DNA from: Celeribacter persicus
GTDB taxonomy: Bacteria > Pseudomonadota > Alphaproteobacteria > Rhodobacterales > Rhodobacteraceae
DNA: 64,000 bases
Direction: 5' to 3'
Assembly: GCF_003050785.1 (NCBI RefSeq)
Contig: NZ_QAOH01000010.1
Span: 62,001 to 126,000 of the forward strand
In this document: positions 1 through 10,082 of the stretch, one piece after another
How positions within the stretch are numbered: position 1 is the stretch's first letter
How the letters are laid out: the number at the start of each line of letters is the position of its first letter
Program-made: the position numbers and the translations under genes
Notes under the pieces: generated by a model
Told to the model about the DNA's origin: nothing
The model's input: only the letters and a program-made list of their open reading frames with translations
Database searches by the model: none

Positions 1-318
1 CGTGCGCTGCGCCTTACACCGGAAAAAATCGCGCTCGTGATGGAATGTGCCGGTCCACAGCCCAATGATCTCATGACAGCTCTCAAGGCGCTGAAAATCA
101 CCGCTGCGCAATTGCGCCCGATGGATGAGGCTATTTCAACCGCCGGTGGGGTACGGTTCGAAAGCCTCACGGAAAGGCTTGAATCCCGCATAAAACCGGG
201 ATTGTTCTTTGCTGGGGAGATGCTCGACTGGGATGCGCCGACAGGCGGCTATCTCCTGACCGCCTGTCCGGCCACCGGACGTCTGGCCGGGCAGGGTGCG
301 CTTACGAAGCTTTCATGA
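1..318 (+). CDS. HI0933/BaiN-family flavoprotein, C-terminal part
   Basis: The frame is open from the first base, so the N-terminal part lies outside the window. The visible 105 residues end with the segment that closes the FAD fold in HI0933/YhiN-type flavoproteins: a stretch reading GGVRFESL, then [20 protein letters not shown] near residues 75-95, where the Gly-rich turn contacts the flavin. These proteins are soluble NAD(P)/FAD-dependent oxidoreductases of poorly known substrate. The gene converges on the LLM oxidoreductase gene, and the two stop regions overlap by 17 bases. Family assignment is good; the exact reaction is unknown. Confidence 0.8.
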   Translation, partial: RALRLTPEKIALVMECAGPQPNDLMTALKALKITAAQLRPMDEAISTAGGVRFESLTERLESRIKPGLFFAGEMLDWDAPTGGYLLTACPATGRLAGQGALTKLS

Positions 319-1300
319 CTTCGGCCGCAATCTCGAAGGATCTGAGCCGTTTCTGGTGGTCGTGAATATTGGCCGCGAAGATCACTTCCTGCGGCTGATA
401 CCGGTCGATCAGAGCCCCGATCTTGTCCTTGACCATCGCTTTCGTTCCGGTCGCGGAGACCGCGAAAATCGCGTCGAGCGCGGGTATGAACCGGGCGGGT
501 ACGACGGAGGAAATATCCTCGACCGGATGCGGTAGTTTTCCTGGTTTGCCCATGCGCAGATTGGCGAAGGTCTGCATCATCGAAGATCGCAGATAGACCG
601 CCTCTTCCGCGCTTTCGGCGGCAAAGATATTGGTGGCGAGCATGAAATAGGGCGCATCCAGATAGGCGGAAGGACGGAACAGATCGCGATAGATCTTGAC
701 CGCATGATCCAGAGCCGCAGGTGCAAAATGCGAGGCGAAGGCATAGGGCAGACCCAGCAATGCCGCCAGTTCCGCACCATAGGTCGAGGAGCCTAGCATC
801 CAGACCGGCACATGGGTGCCGGTGCCGGGGAAGGCACGGACGGGGGCGTCTTCGGGCATGTCGCCGAGATAGCCCATAAGTTCCTGCACATCCTGCGGGA
901 AAGTCTCGCCATTGGCGTGACCGGGCATGAGATTGCGTCTGAGCGCCCGTGCGGTCGCCATGTCCGTCCCCGGTGCCCGTCCGACGCCGAGGTCGATCCG
1001 GTCGCCGTAAAGTTCGCGCAGGGTGCCGAAGGCTTCGGCCACCTGCAAAGGTGCATGGTTTGGCAACATGATCCCGCCTGCGCCGATCCGCATGCGCGAC
1101 GTATGCCCTGCGATATGCCCGATCACGACGGGGGTGGCGGCGGAGGCGATCCCCGGCATATTGTGATGCTCAGCCAGCCAATAGCGGTTGAACCCCCAGA
1201 TTTCGGCATGTTGTGCCAGATCGACGGAATTCTTTAACGCCTGAGCGGTGGATACGCCCTCCGGGACGGGAGACAGATCAAGCAGGGAATAAGGGATCAT
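302..1300 (-). CDS. LLM-class flavin-dependent oxidoreductase (luciferase-like)
   Basis: A 332-residue protein of usual length for the bacterial luciferase-like monooxygenase family, whose members use FMNH2 and O2 on varied substrates. Visible family features are an AEHHN segment near residue 44, a [17 protein letters not shown] segment near 75-95 and [13 protein letters not shown] near 100-113, which helps bind the flavin phosphate. There is no signal peptide, so it is probably cytoplasmic. An AAAGGAG ribosome site precedes the ATG. It lies 61 bases downstream of holA on the same strand and may be read through from that operon. Its substrate cannot be predicted. Confidence 0.88.
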   Translation of the reverse strand: MIPYSLLDLSPVPEGVSTAQALKNSVDLAQHAEIWGFNRYWLAEHHNMPGIASAATPVVIGHIAGHTSRMRIGAGGIMLPNHAPLQVAEAFGTLRELYGDRIDLGVGRAPGTDMATARALRRNLMPGHANGETFPQDVQELMGYLGDMPEDAPVRAFPGTGTHVPVWMLGSSTYGAELAALLGLPYAFASHFAPAALDHAVKIYRDLFRPSAYLDAPYFMLATNIFAAESAEEAVYLRSSMMQTFANLRMGKPGKLPHPVEDISSVVPARFIPALDAIFAVSATGTKAMVKDKIGALIDRYQPQEVIFAANIHDHQKRLRSFEIAAEVMKAS

Positions 1301-1361
1301 TTTGTGGCTCCTTTTCGCTCAATCTGGGATGATCTCAGCGCAAAACAATCCGCATTTTCGG

Positions 1362-2387
1362 TCAGCGCCGTTGCGCCAACATGGCAAGCCGGATCAGAGC
1401 GCGCTCCATCACCGCCATGGTTGGGGCGCGCGATGCCGAACGCAGGGTCAGGTCCGTATCGGTCAGAATGCCAAGCGCGGTTTCAAGTTTGTACATGCCC
1501 CAGTTCGAGGCCTGTCGGGTCATCCGGTCGCGGCGCGGTCCGAAGATCGGCGGGCGGGCGGCGGCGATACCCGCAGCGGCGCCGTTCGGATGGGAAGCCG
1601 CAGCATGGAGGCTTCGGAAATGGCGCATGGTGAAGATCGACAGTGCCACCGGGTCGATCCCTTGCCCCGAGAGTTTCACCATCAGCGGGCCAAGCTCATT
1701 CGCCAGCCCTTCTGCGACCACGTTCAGCACATCGTCCACTTCGGCCTCTGTCGTGGCCGGGGCGCAATTCTGCACATCTTCACTGGTGACCGGGCCAGGG
1801 TCGCCCATCTTGTAGAGCGCGAGTTTGTCGAGTGTCTGGCGGAAATCGCCGGGATCAAGCACGCGGGCCAGAGCCTCGATATCGGTCATCGCTTCGCGTG
1901 AGATATTGCTCACCCCGGCCTTGCCGAGCGTCGCCTCGATCTCCGCACGGGACGGCGGATCGGTATAGATCGCGATGGCATAGGCGGAGGGGTGACCTTC
2001 GAACAGCTTGCGCAGCTTCGACGTGGCCTTGAGCTGCCCCGCCGTCACGACGATCTGGGCATCGCCCTCGCGCCAGTCGAACAGCGCGTCTTTCACCGTG
2101 TCGCTGATCTGGTCGGTCGCGTCCTCGACAAAGGCGACGCGGGGACCGGGAAAGAAGCCCTGTTCCTTGATGGCATCGAGCAGAAGCGTCTTGTCCTTGC
2201 GCAACTCCCCGCCAGCGATGCGGGTGAGGCGCATTTCCTCTTCACCCTGCTGGCCGATCAGCCCCTCGATCACCTCCTGACGTCTGAGCGCAATGCGCAT
2301 GGCATCGGGACCATAGAGCAGTACCCCGGCCTTGCCCGGATCGGGTTTGGCGAAATAGGACAGGGCGTCTCGGGCGGCGAGTTTCAT
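1362..2387 (-). CDS. holA: DNA polymerase III subunit delta
   Basis: Delta is the clamp-loader wrench that opens the beta sliding clamp for the replicative polymerase. The 341-residue product has normal family length and begins the AAA-like domain with VLLYGPDAMRIALRR near residues 21-35, a degenerate P-loop as expected for delta. DPPSRAEIEATLGKAGV and a LARVLDPGDFRQTLDKLALYK segment match the middle domain. Its ATG overlaps the lptE stop as ATGA, so translation is coupled. The order leuS-lptE-holA is widely conserved in alphaproteobacteria and supports the call. Confidence 0.92.
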   Translation of the reverse strand: MKLAARDALSYFAKPDPGKAGVLLYGPDAMRIALRRQEVIEGLIGQQGEEEMRLTRIAGGELRKDKTLLLDAIKEQGFFPGPRVAFVEDATDQISDTVKDALFDWREGDAQIVVTAGQLKATSKLRKLFEGHPSAYAIAIYTDPPSRAEIEATLGKAGVSNISREAMTDIEALARVLDPGDFRQTLDKLALYKMGDPGPVTSEDVQNCAPATTEAEVDDVLNVVAEGLANELGPLMVKLSGQGIDPVALSIFTMRHFRSLHAAASHPNGAAAGIAAARPPIFGPRRDRMTRQASNWGMYKLETALGILTDTDLTLRSASRAPTMAVMERALIRLAMLAQRR

Positions 2388-2863
2388 GGTGTCGTCGTGG
2401 CGATGATCTGGCTCACCATCTGATCGCCAAGGATCACCATAAGGCGTGCATAGGCAGCGCGAGACGCGGTCAGCGTATCGACCGAGGAGCCGGTGGCGGA
2501 ATAGGCGGTGAAGCCCGACACGTTGTGTTCGGTCAGAACCTTTCCGGTTGCGATCTCGGTCAACGTGTAACTGACCTTGCCGGTGACATGATAACGCAGG
2601 ATTTCCTGATCGCGGGTGATGCCGATCTGTTTCTCATCCGTCGAGATTCTGTAGGACAGACGATAGAGCGGCATTTCCGACGGACCGAATTGCTCGGTCA
2701 GCCGTTTGTTCAGATTGTAGCTTTCGCGATTCCAGGGGGCGTCGATGTCGACCTTGCCGCGCAGCGCAGCGCCCGTGCCCCCCGGTCCGTAAGCCGGGGT
2801 GAAGCCGCAGCCCGTGAGGGCTGCGAGCGAGATCAGGAAGTGTCTGCGATCAAATGACGACAT
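2384..2863 (-). CDS. lptE: LPS-assembly lipoprotein LptE
   Basis: LptE plugs the LptD barrel and helps place lipopolysaccharide in the outer membrane. I chose the ATG at 2863, not an upstream in-frame start at 2911, because it begins a clean lipoprotein signal ([19 protein letters not shown]) with the lipobox LTGC and lipidated Cys19. The mature part carries the family-like segments FTPAYGPGG and a long beta-rich body of about 140 residues. Its start lies inside the last 14 bases of leuS and its stop overlaps the holA start, showing a tight operon. Sequence conservation in LptE is low, so context carries weight. Confidence 0.88.
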   Translation of the reverse strand: MSSFDRRHFLISLAALTGCGFTPAYGPGGTGAALRGKVDIDAPWNRESYNLNKRLTEQFGPSEMPLYRLSYRISTDEKQIGITRDQEILRYHVTGKVSYTLTEIATGKVLTEHNVSGFTAYSATGSSVDTLTASRAAYARLMVILGDQMVSQIIATTTP

Positions 2864-5411
2864 TGACGATGCGGCCCGGTACAACGATGAGTTTTTTCGG
2901 CGACCCGCCATCGAGCGCCTTTTTCACAGCATCGTTTTCCAGCACCAGCTTTTCAACCTCTTCCTTCGGCATATCCTTCGGAACCGAGATTTCATCGCGC
3001 CGTTTGCCGTTGATCTGGATCGGAAGCGTCACCGTGTCCTCGACCAGCATCGCCTCGTCCGGTACTGGCCACGGGGCCTGTGCAACAAGGCCTTCACCGC
3101 CGAGCATGGACCACATTTCCTCCGCGAGGTGCGGGGTCATGGGGGACATGAGCTGGGCCATGGTCTTGAGCGCAAAGCGTTTTGCCTCGCGCCCGGCCTG
3201 CGATTTCGAGATGGTGTTGGTGAAGCCGTAAAGCTTCGCGATCGAGGTGTTGAAGCCGAATGATTCGATGCCTTGGGTGACCTCGAACATCGCCTTATGG
3301 GTGGCGCGCAGAAGCTCTTCGTCGCCTTTGCCGGTCTCCGGCGCGTTCCCGACCTCGGCGGCCAGACGCCAGACGCGGGCAAGGTGCTTGCTCGCCGCTT
3401 CGGCGCCCGAGGCGGTCCATTCGACGTCGCGCTCAGGCGGAGAATCGGACAGCACGAACCAGCGCGCCGTGTCGGCGCCGTATTGTTGGATGATCGCCAC
3501 CGGATCGACCACGTTGTTCTTCGATTTCGACATTTTGGCAGAGGGGATCACTTTGATCCGTTCGCCAGTTGCTTTCACGAACACATCACCGTCACGTTCC
3601 TCCACCTCGTCGGGGTAGTGGTAGATCGTGCGACCGTTCTCGTTCTTGCGTTCGGCATTCTCGTAGATCGCGTGCGTCACCATGCCCTGTGTGAACAGCG
3701 CGTTGAACGGTTCGCGGCTTTTGTCCGGCAGGTGTCCGGTCTCATTCATCGCGCGGGCGAAGAAACGGGAATAGAGCAGGTGCAGAATCGCGTGCTCGAT
3801 GCCGCCGATATATTGATCGACGTTCATCCAATATTCGGCGTCTTCCTTGACGGTCGGCGTCGTGGCGTGGGGCGCGGTGAAGCGGGCGTAGTACCACGAG
3901 CTGTCCACGAACGTGTCCATCGTGTCGGTCTCGCGTTTTGCCGGTGCACCGCATTTCGGACAGGTGCAATCACGCCAGGTCGGATGACGGTCGAGCGGAT
4001 TGCCCGGTTTGTCGAAGGTGACATCGTCGGGCAGACGCACAGGAAGGTTCTCTTTCTTCTCCGGCACCACGCCGCAAGCCTCGCAATGCACCACCGGGAT
4101 CGGACAGCCCCAATAGCGCTGACGGGACAGGCCCCAATCCCGCAGGCGGAATTTCGTCACGCCATGGCCGACACCATTGGCTTCGCAGAAATCGACGGCG
4201 CTGTTGACGCCCTCTTCGCCGGTCTGAACCTCCTCGCCCGCGAAGCCGCGAATGTAGTTCACCTTCTCGGATTTGAGCGGGACGAAAGCCTCTTTGTCAT
4301 TGAGCGCGCCATCGGCGGGCTCGAACACATAGTTGATCGGCAGGCCATATTTGGTGGCGAAATCGAAGTCGCGCTGGTCATGTGCCGGGCAACCAAAAAT
4401 CGCGCCTGTGCCGTAATCCATCAGGATGAAGTTGGCGATATAGACCGGCAGTTCCCAGCTTGTGTCGAACGGATGGCGGACGGTCAGCCCGGTGTTCATC
4501 CCGAGCTTCTCGGCCTTCTCGATGGCCTCCTCCGTGGTGCCCCCCTTGCGGCATTCCTCACAGAAGGCAGCGATCTCCGGGTTCTCGGCGGCCAATTCCT
4601 TGGCCAGCGGGTGATCGGCGGAGATGCCGACGAAGGACGCACCCATCAATGTGTCGGGGCGGGTGGTGTACACCTCGATCCGGTCGTGATGCGCGGGCGC
4701 ATCGACGATGGAGAAAGCAAACTGAAGACCGCGCGATTTACCGATCCAGTTGCGTTGCATCGTCTTGACCTTCTCGGGCCAGTTGTCCAGCCCGTCGATG
4801 GCCTCAAGCAGATCCTCGGAGAAGTCGGAAATCTTGAAGAACCATTGGGTCAACTCACGTCGTTCCACCGGCGCGCCGGAGCGCCAGCCGCAACCGTCGA
4901 TTACCTGTTCGTTGGCCAGAACCGTCATATCGACCGGGTCCCAGTTCACCGTGGCGTTCTTGCGATAGACCAGCCCCTTGTCGAGCATGTCGATGAACAT
5001 CGCCTGTTGCTGGCCGTAATATTCCGGGTCGCAGGTGGCAAATTCGCGGGTCCAGTCGATCGACAGGCCCAGCGGCTTCATCTGATCGCGCATCGTGTCG
5101 ATGTTCTGATAGGTCCATGTGCCCGGATGTCCGCCGGAGGCCATCGCGGCGTTCTCCGCTGGCATGCCGAAAGCGTCCCAGCCCATCGGGTGCAACACGT
5201 TATGCCCGGTCGAGGATTTGAACCGCGCCACCACGTCGCCCATGGTGTAATTGCGCACGTGACCGATGTGGATGCGGCCCGACGGGTAGGGGAACATCTC
5301 AAGCACATAATACTTCGGCTTGCTCTCATCCCGCTTGGCGAGGAACACCTCCGCCTCATTCCAGGCAGATTGCCATTTCGGTTCGATCTCGCTGGGCGCG
5401 TAGCGGCTCAT
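2850..5411 (-). CDS. leuS: Leucyl-tRNA synthetase
   Basis: Charges tRNA-Leu with leucine in the cytoplasm. The class I signatures are present: HIGH at residues 48-51, and KMSKS about two thirds along ([10 protein letters not shown]). Between them lie the CP1 editing domain ([12 protein letters not shown]) and a zinc-ribbon-like insert with CEAC and CPKC pairs. The product is 853 residues, a normal bacterial length. I place the start at the ATG at 5411 ([14 protein letters not shown]); the frame extends 19 codons upstream, but that stretch runs through a terminator-like hairpin. It leads the leuS-lptE-holA operon. Confidence 0.97.
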   Translation of the reverse strand: MSRYAPSEIEPKWQSAWNEAEVFLAKRDESKPKYYVLEMFPYPSGRIHIGHVRNYTMGDVVARFKSSTGHNVLHPMGWDAFGMPAENAAMASGGHPGTWTYQNIDTMRDQMKPLGLSIDWTREFATCDPEYYGQQQAMFIDMLDKGLVYRKNATVNWDPVDMTVLANEQVIDGCGWRSGAPVERRELTQWFFKISDFSEDLLEAIDGLDNWPEKVKTMQRNWIGKSRGLQFAFSIVDAPAHHDRIEVYTTRPDTLMGASFVGISADHPLAKELAAENPEIAAFCEECRKGGTTEEAIEKAEKLGMNTGLTVRHPFDTSWELPVYIANFILMDYGTGAIFGCPAHDQRDFDFATKYGLPINYVFEPADGALNDKEAFVPLKSEKVNYIRGFAGEEVQTGEEGVNSAVDFCEANGVGHGVTKFRLRDWGLSRQRYWGCPIPVVHCEACGVVPEKKENLPVRLPDDVTFDKPGNPLDRHPTWRDCTCPKCGAPAKRETDTMDTFVDSSWYYARFTAPHATTPTVKEDAEYWMNVDQYIGGIEHAILHLLYSRFFARAMNETGHLPDKSREPFNALFTQGMVTHAIYENAERKNENGRTIYHYPDEVEERDGDVFVKATGERIKVIPSAKMSKSKNNVVDPVAIIQQYGADTARWFVLSDSPPERDVEWTASGAEAASKHLARVWRLAAEVGNAPETGKGDEELLRATHKAMFEVTQGIESFGFNTSIAKLYGFTNTISKSQAGREAKRFALKTMAQLMSPMTPHLAEEMWSMLGGEGLVAQAPWPVPDEAMLVEDTVTLPIQINGKRRDEISVPKDMPKEEVEKLVLENDAVKKALDGGSPKKLIVVPGRIVNVVI

Positions 5412-5436
5412 GGTTGCATCCTTCGTCTCAGACAAA

Positions 5437-5461
5437 CGCCGGGCTGTTGAAAGGCCCGGCG
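5437..5461 (-). terminator. GC-rich hairpin between DUF3576 gene and leuS
   Basis: A perfect 8-bp stem, CGCCGGGC against GCCCGGCG, with a 9-base loop. Read on the minus strand it is followed by only three T residues. It lies 64 bases past the end of the DUF3576 gene and 26 bases before the leuS start. It may end transcription of the upstream gene or attenuate leuS expression. The short T run makes termination uncertain. Confidence 0.5.
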
Positions 5462-5525
5462 TGGTCATAAATCCTTGGCTCTCCGGGGTCCAGAGGCCTT
5501 ATTTCTCTGTGCTCATTTCACAGGC

Positions 5526-6095
5526 TTACTTACTCGTGCGCAACTGGCGGGCGCGGGTGAGGATCGCATCCTCGACGGCCTGAACGGTCTCCTGGCTGAC
5601 CGCGCCACCTTTGGTGTAGAGCGCGACGTTCAGCGTGCGCGCATCCAGTGCCGGATCGGTCACATGGATCACCGCGCGATAGGCGCGACCGCCACCCGGC
5701 GGGGTGCCATAACCGGTGATGATCACACCCGTGAACGGATCGGCCTCTTGCACGGGCAGGAAGGACAGCACATCAAGGGCTGCGTTCCAGATGTATTTGT
5801 TGACCTGAACAGTGTCGGAGACCGATCCGCGACCGCCGCCGAAAATCGTGCGACGGTTCGGATTTTCGATGACGATGGTTTCGCCATTCGGAATCTCGAC
5901 GACTTGTCCGGTGGATTTCGTATCAATGGTTTGCGTCGTACCGTCGGTGGTGACCACGGTCTCTTTCTTGCCGCCGGAAAACGGCAGGGAGCCGAAGCTG
6001 TCCCCGACAGAGCCGACAGAGTCAAACGCGCCACAGCCCGAAAGCGTCAGCATCGCGGCCAGCGAGGCGGCCAGTACATGGGTTGGGCGAAACAT
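5526..6095 (-). CDS. DUF3576 lipoprotein
   Basis: A 189-residue predicted lipoprotein of the DUF3576 family, found upstream of leuS in many alphaproteobacteria. The signal is MFRPTHVLAASLAAMLTLSGC, with lipobox LSGC ending at Cys21. A low-complexity Gly/Ser/Thr linker follows, then a conserved C-terminal half with WNAALDVLSFLPVQEADPFTGVIITGYGTPPGG. The start at 6095 is preceded by a GAGAGGGAG ribosome site; an earlier in-frame ATG at 6161 would bury the signal. Its function is not known; the setting next to leuS-lptE suggests an envelope role only by association. Confidence 0.85.
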   Translation of the reverse strand: MFRPTHVLAASLAAMLTLSGCGAFDSVGSVGDSFGSLPFSGGKKETVVTTDGTTQTIDTKSTGQVVEIPNGETIVIENPNRRTIFGGGRGSVSDTVQVNKYIWNAALDVLSFLPVQEADPFTGVIITGYGTPPGGGRAYRAVIHVTDPALDARTLNVALYTKGGAVSQETVQAVEDAILTRARQLRTSK

Positions 6096-6180
6096 CAAAC
6101 GCTCCCTCTCAAGACATCGCGGCAACCGTATCGCCCGACGCGCAAAGGGACAAGGCCCCAAGTGCAGGGAAAAGGATGAG

Positions 6181-6211
6181 AAAAGAAAAGGGCCGCCCCG
6201 AAGGACGGCCC
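6181..6211 (-). terminator. Rho-independent terminator of the porin gene
   Basis: On the minus strand this reads as a 9-bp GC-rich stem (GGGCCGTCC/GGGCGGCCC, one G-T pair) closed by a TTCG tetraloop and followed by TTTTCTTTT. It starts 30 bases after the porin stop codon. The UUCG loop gives unusually high hairpin stability, and the T tract is good. Confidence 0.9.
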
Positions 6212-6240
6212 AATCTTTTACTCTTCTGAACTTCTAGGAA

Positions 6241-7410
6241 TTAGAATTGGAGGTTCAGAGCCAGCGTAGCGCCGGAGTACAGTTCGTAGCCGCCGAGACC
6301 GGTGTCGATGTCGTCGGTGGACTCAGCTGCGGTCGAGTTCGCATCAGCGTAGGAGGCGAGGAAGGAAGCGCCACCGCCGAGGTCATACTCAGCCACGATG
6401 TAGGATGCGAAGTCGTCATCGCCATCGTCGTCACCGTCGATGTAACCGGCGGTCACAACCAGACCGAAACCGAAGTCGTAGGCACCTTCGAGGTTGTATT
6501 CTTCTTCACCACCGTAAGACTCGTAGTGAGCCAGAACGCTCAACGGACCTTCTTCGTATGCTACGGTCAAGCCATAGGTATAGTCGTCACCATAGCTGCG
6601 ATCTTTGTCTTCGGAAACGTAGTAACCGGTCAGGGTCACCGGGCCAACCGGGTAGGACACCTGGATGCCGATGGACTCGCTGTCGAGAGTTTCGTTGGAG
6701 GCGTAGGCCAGACGGATGTCGGCGCCAGCAAGGGAGGTGCCCACGGCCAGAGCGTAAATCTCGTGACCGTTCAGGTCGCCGCCGTTAACGTCTGCGTTGG
6801 CGAGGATGTCATCGTCCGTGATCGTTTGACCTGGGGCGGAAGAATCGCCAGCTACAATGGCCAAAAGATCATCATCTTCTTCCTGGTAGCCGAAGGACAC
6901 GTAGAAGGTGTCGAAGTCAGCTTCGAGGCCGAGACCGACGCTGTAGAGATCGCCGGTGTCGTTGTCGACGGTGGCGGAGATACCACCTTTGTACATGCCG
7001 TAGTCGACGTCAAAACGCAGCACGGATTCGTCGTCGTACTCGTTGAAGCCGTCAGCAACCATGTCGGACACGCCTCTCCAGTAGGAAACCGGAGCGTATT
7101 CGATGTCACCGTAGGTGAATTTGAAGACGTCGTTGTAGATGCTGACAGTCAGGTTGTTGTCAGCGTTGAAGAGGTCTTCTTCGTCGTCGGCGTTGTTGGT
7201 GTCGTTCAGCTCGAGGCCAAAGGTCAGAGCCGCGGTCCAGCCGTTGTTCAGCTCTTGGGACGCCGTGATGTCGATGTCGGCGTCGATATAGAAGCCATCT
7301 TCATAGTCGTCGTTATAACCGAGTTCGGCTTGGCCGGTCCAACTGATCTCAGCGGAAGCAGCGCCAGCAAGCAGGGCGATCGCAGCGGAAGAAAGAAGGA
7401 TCTTTTTCAT
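6241..7410 (-). CDS. Outer-membrane porin
   Basis: A 389-residue general porin. Residues 1-20 (MKKILLSSAAIALLAGAASA) are a clear Sec signal peptide with cleavage after ASA. The mature protein starts EISWTGQAELGYNDDYEDG and alternates polar and hydrophobic residues, typical of a 16-strand barrel, with very acidic loops (DDDGDDD). It ends LNLQF, the terminal Phe recognised by the BAM complex. It is monocistronic, with its own terminator and a GAGGGAAAAA ribosome site. The acidic surface suggests a cation-preferring or marine porin. Substrate specificity cannot be read from the sequence. Confidence 0.93.
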   Translation of the reverse strand: MKKILLSSAAIALLAGAASAEISWTGQAELGYNDDYEDGFYIDADIDITASQELNNGWTAALTFGLELNDTNNADDEEDLFNADNNLTVSIYNDVFKFTYGDIEYAPVSYWRGVSDMVADGFNEYDDESVLRFDVDYGMYKGGISATVDNDTGDLYSVGLGLEADFDTFYVSFGYQEEDDDLLAIVAGDSSAPGQTITDDDILANADVNGGDLNGHEIYALAVGTSLAGADIRLAYASNETLDSESIGIQVSYPVGPVTLTGYYVSEDKDRSYGDDYTYGLTVAYEEGPLSVLAHYESYGGEEEYNLEGAYDFGFGLVVTAGYIDGDDDGDDDFASYIVAEYDLGGGASFLASYADANSTAAESTDDIDTGLGGYELYSGATLALNLQF

Positions 7411-7626
7411 TTTTTCCCTCGTGGAATTGGAATATCAGGCATGCCGGCTTACCCGACACATGGCCAGAGAAATGCGCCGAAGCACGCTTTGGGTCAAGAA
7501 ATCGCACAGCTTGTGGGATAGCTCTCTGGAAAATGATGCAACTAAGCCACACACCTGTTGCACGGGCTGTGTCCTGCGGCATAAGAAATCCAAGGAATGT
7601 GTGTTGTACCTTTTAAGGAGGCAGAT
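7411..7626. promoter_or_regulatory. Divergent intergenic region, porin / PLP homeostasis gene
   Basis: This 216-base gap separates two divergent starts and must hold both promoters. A TTGACC on the minus strand (7492-7497) could be a porin -35 box, but no good -10 lies at the right distance. AAGGAGG at 7615-7621 is the ribosome site of the downstream gene. I see no other clear element. Confidence 0.4.
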
Positions 7627-8280
7627 ATGGGGCTTGCCGAGATCAGGGATCGGATCGCGACAGAGGCAAAACGCGTCGGGCGGGCACCGGAGAGCGTGAC
7701 TTTGATCGCCGTTTCCAAGGTTCAGCCGAATGAACGGGTCGAGGCTGTCCTCATGGAAGGCCAGCGGGTGTTCGGGGAGAACAAGGTGCAGGAAGCGGCC
7801 GGGAAATGGCCTGCGTTCAAGGAACGCTTCGAAGGCGTCGAGTTGCACCTCATCGGCCCCTTGCAGACCAACAAGGCGCGGCAGGCGATGGAATTGTTCG
7901 ATGTGATTCACACGATGGACCGTCCGAAACTTGCCAGAACCATCGCGCGTTTGTCCGAAGAACTGGGCCATTGTCCGAGGTTGTTCGTTCAGGTGAACAC
8001 CGGTGAGGAGCCACAAAAGGCAGGGGTTATGCCCGCTGAAGCGGACGATTTCATCAAGGAATGCCGTGATCTCGGGCTCGTCATCGAGGGGCTGATGTGT
8101 ATTCCGCCTGCAGAGGAAGAGCCCTCCCTGCATTTCGCGCTGCTCCGGAAGATCGCAGAGCGCAACGGGATCGAAGGCCTGTCCATGGGCATGTCCGGGG
8201 ATTTCGAAACCGCGATTGCGCAGGGGGCGACTCACGTCCGGGTCGGTTCCGCGATCTTTGGCGAACGGGATTATTCCTGA
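7627..8280 (+). CDS. YggS-family pyridoxal phosphate homeostasis protein (PLPBP)
   Basis: A 217-residue PLP-binding barrel protein that buffers free pyridoxal phosphate. It resembles the N-terminal domain of alanine racemase but has no known enzymatic activity. The PLP lysine is Lys31 in LIAVSKVQPNE. Other signatures are GENKVQE, HLIGPLQTNK, QVNTGEEPQKAG and GLSMGMSGDFETAIAQGATHVRVGSAIFG. The last is the phosphate-binding C-terminal segment. The ATG at 7627 follows an AAGGAGG site; the ten-codon upstream extension is not needed. Confidence 0.95.
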   Translation: MGLAEIRDRIATEAKRVGRAPESVTLIAVSKVQPNERVEAVLMEGQRVFGENKVQEAAGKWPAFKERFEGVELHLIGPLQTNKARQAMELFDVIHTMDRPKLARTIARLSEELGHCPRLFVQVNTGEEPQKAGVMPAEADDFIKECRDLGLVIEGLMCIPPAEEEPSLHFALLRKIAERNGIEGLSMGMSGDFETAIAQGATHVRVGSAIFGERDYS

Positions 8281-8336
8281 CGATTCGGGAAGGCCGACAA
8301 AGTGTCGGACTTCTGTCTGACCTCTGGGTGGCTTCT

Positions 8337-8828
8337 TTACCGGATGACCAGCCGCGTCGCAGGCGTGATGCGCTCCGCGATCCAGCGCAGATGGTCGGCC
8401 CGAAACGCAACACAGCCCTCGGTCGGATGGCGCGGTTTGCGCCAGCGGTGGACAAAGATGGCGGAACCTTTGCCGGGCGTGGCCATGGGCCAGTTCCAGT
8501 CGGTGATGATCACCAGATCATAGAGACGGTCGGCGCGGCGCATTTTCTCGTGACTGGCCTTGAAGGGCGCGCGCACGAGGTGGTTGTAGTCTGGATGATC
8601 GCCCGCATCGCACCAGAGATCGCCCGGTTTGATCTTTTCTCCGGCCAGTGCCGGGATTCGGTCTGCCCGGTAATAAAGTGCAGGCATCGTATGAATGCCG
8701 CGCGGGCTGGCCCTGTCGCCTTCGCGTTTGTCGTCTGTGATCCCGCCCTTGCCGATGGAACAGGGAAAGCGGCGTCCAAGAAAACGCGCCCCCCAGCGGG
8801 TGACGACGATGTCGGTCGGCTTGATCAT
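8337..8828 (-). CDS. YkuD-type L,D-transpeptidase family protein
   Basis: A 163-residue protein of the YkuD fold, which makes 3-3 peptidoglycan crosslinks or attaches proteins to the wall. The catalytic region reads [19 protein letters not shown] near the C-terminus, so the nucleophilic Cys is in TEGCVAF rather than the canonical SHGCVR. No signal peptide is seen, which is odd for a periplasmic enzyme; it may be exported another way or act on other substrates. Its ATG overlaps the ribA stop (ATGA), so the two are co-translated. Family call is firm, the reaction less so. Confidence 0.82.
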   Translation of the reverse strand: MIKPTDIVVTRWGARFLGRRFPCSIGKGGITDDKREGDRASPRGIHTMPALYYRADRIPALAGEKIKPGDLWCDAGDHPDYNHLVRAPFKASHEKMRRADRLYDLVIITDWNWPMATPGKGSAIFVHRWRKPRHPTEGCVAFRADHLRWIAERITPATRLVIR

Positions 8829-9913
8829 AGAAGGTGCCCCGACTTGCGCGCCTTGGTGGCGAGATAGGCTTCGTTGAACCGATTCTCCCCGACTTTGAGC
8901 GGCACGCGTTCGGTGACAGTGATGTCTTGATCTTCCATCCGGGCGATCTTTTTCGGGTTGTTGGTCAGGAGACGCACGGCGCTGAACCCCATCTCCTTGA
9001 GAATCGCTGCCCCGATGCGGAAATCGCGCTCGTCGTCCTCGAAGCCCAGCCGGTGATTGGCCTCGACCGTGTCGAATCCCTGATCCTGAAGCGAATAGGC
9101 GCGCATCTTGTTGGCATGGCCGATGCCGCGACCTTCCTGATTGAGATAGAGAAGAATGCCTTCGCCCTCTTCGCCCATCTGCGCCAGTGCGGCATGGAGT
9201 TGCGGGCCGCAGTCGCATTTCAGCGAGCCGAAAATGTCGCCAGTGAAACAGGCGGAATGAAGACGGGCCAGAACCGGTTTGCTGCGATCCGGACGACCGA
9301 CCTCGACCACATAATGCTCTTCGCCACCGTCCTCGGGGCGAAACACATGGACGCGGCTCTTTTCGGCGGCGACCAAAGGGACGCGGGCGTGGACCATGTC
9401 ATGCAGCGGGGCGAGATCGGCCATCAGCGGCAGGGCGGCCTCGACCGGAAGGACGGTCAGCCCGTTGGTGCTTGCGATCTCAAAGCCATTTTCGACATCG
9501 ACCATGACGGCAGCGGGCAGAAGGCGTGCCGATTTCGCAAGGGCAATCGCGGCGCGGGCACAGATCGCATTGCCGCCACGCAGCGACCGGAATGGCCCTT
9601 TCATCGGATGGGTGAGATCGTCGGCGGGGTCGGCCACGGCGTCGATCCACGCAACATCGGCCTCAGAAGGCAGGACGAGGCGGGCGAGATCCTCGTCATA
9701 GGCGCGTGCGGAGAGGGTTTCGGCCCGGCGTGCAGTGATCGCCAGATAGGTCGTGCCAAGCTCCCGCAGATCGCTCAGGCGCTCGGTTGACAGGTCCTCG
9801 GCTGCGACGGCCAGCGCATGACCGGTCTCGGAGCGGAGCATTACCGGCACGCCCATACGCATGTCCGCACGGGCGCGGGCGATGATCTCGGAAAGGGTCG
9901 GGGCAAGGCTCAT
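8825..9913 (-). CDS. ribA: GTP cyclohydrolase II with N-terminal RibB-like region
   Basis: Catalyses the first step of riboflavin synthesis, GTP to the diamino-pyrimidinone phosphate. The C-terminal half holds the zinc ligands Cys222, Cys233 and Cys235 ([15 protein letters not shown]), the [10 protein letters not shown] motif and the end segment LLTNNPKKI. At 362 residues it is about 160 longer than stand-alone enzymes. The N-terminal part loosely resembles dihydroxybutanone-phosphate synthase but lacks its clear catalytic motifs, so I call only the cyclohydrolase activity. It is divergent from the cenR-like regulator and coupled to the L,D-transpeptidase gene. Confidence 0.93.
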   Translation of the reverse strand: MSLAPTLSEIIARARADMRMGVPVMLRSETGHALAVAAEDLSTERLSDLRELGTTYLAITARRAETLSARAYDEDLARLVLPSEADVAWIDAVADPADDLTHPMKGPFRSLRGGNAICARAAIALAKSARLLPAAVMVDVENGFEIASTNGLTVLPVEAALPLMADLAPLHDMVHARVPLVAAEKSRVHVFRPEDGGEEHYVVEVGRPDRSKPVLARLHSACFTGDIFGSLKCDCGPQLHAALAQMGEEGEGILLYLNQEGRGIGHANKMRAYSLQDQGFDTVEANHRLGFEDDERDFRIGAAILKEMGFSAVRLLTNNPKKIARMEDQDITVTERVPLKVGENRFNEAYLATKARKSGHLL

Positions 9914-9954
9914 GGAGGTGGTCCGTCGTGATGTCAGGGCTCTGATGTAGCGAT

Positions 9955-10002
9955 CTTTGTCACAAAGTGAAACATTTCCCGGTCATTTCACACGCTTGCG
10001 TG
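9955..10002. promoter_or_regulatory. Cluster of inverted repeats upstream of the cenR-like gene
   Basis: Three adjoining palindromes lie between the divergent ribA and cenR-like starts: CTTTG-TCA-CAAAG (9955-9967), GTGAAA with TTTCAC separated by 13 bases (9967-9991), and CACGC-TT-GCGTG (9991-10002). Such density is typical of operator DNA, and autoregulation of the downstream response regulator is an obvious possibility. Which protein binds here is unknown. Confidence 0.45.
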
Positions 10003-10082
10003 AGAGCTTTGTTGCAAATCTTGTCCTTTTGATCGGTCACGCACAGATCACGGGCAAGGCACAACAAAAGGAGGTCACGGTG

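Noticed and set aside
3273-5450. 725-codon open frame antisense to leuS
   Set aside because: It mirrors leuS in a high-GC genome, has no family motifs, no ribosome site and low-complexity His/Arg/Gly composition. leuS is certain.
6247-7521. 424-codon Val-rich open frame antisense to the porin
   Set aside because: Composition is the complement of an acidic porin; signal peptide, terminal Phe and terminator all support the minus strand.
8293-8307. Small hairpin CCGACA-AAG-TGTCGG after the PLP homeostasis gene as terminator
   Set aside because: Short stem, 3-base loop and no T tract; not convincing.
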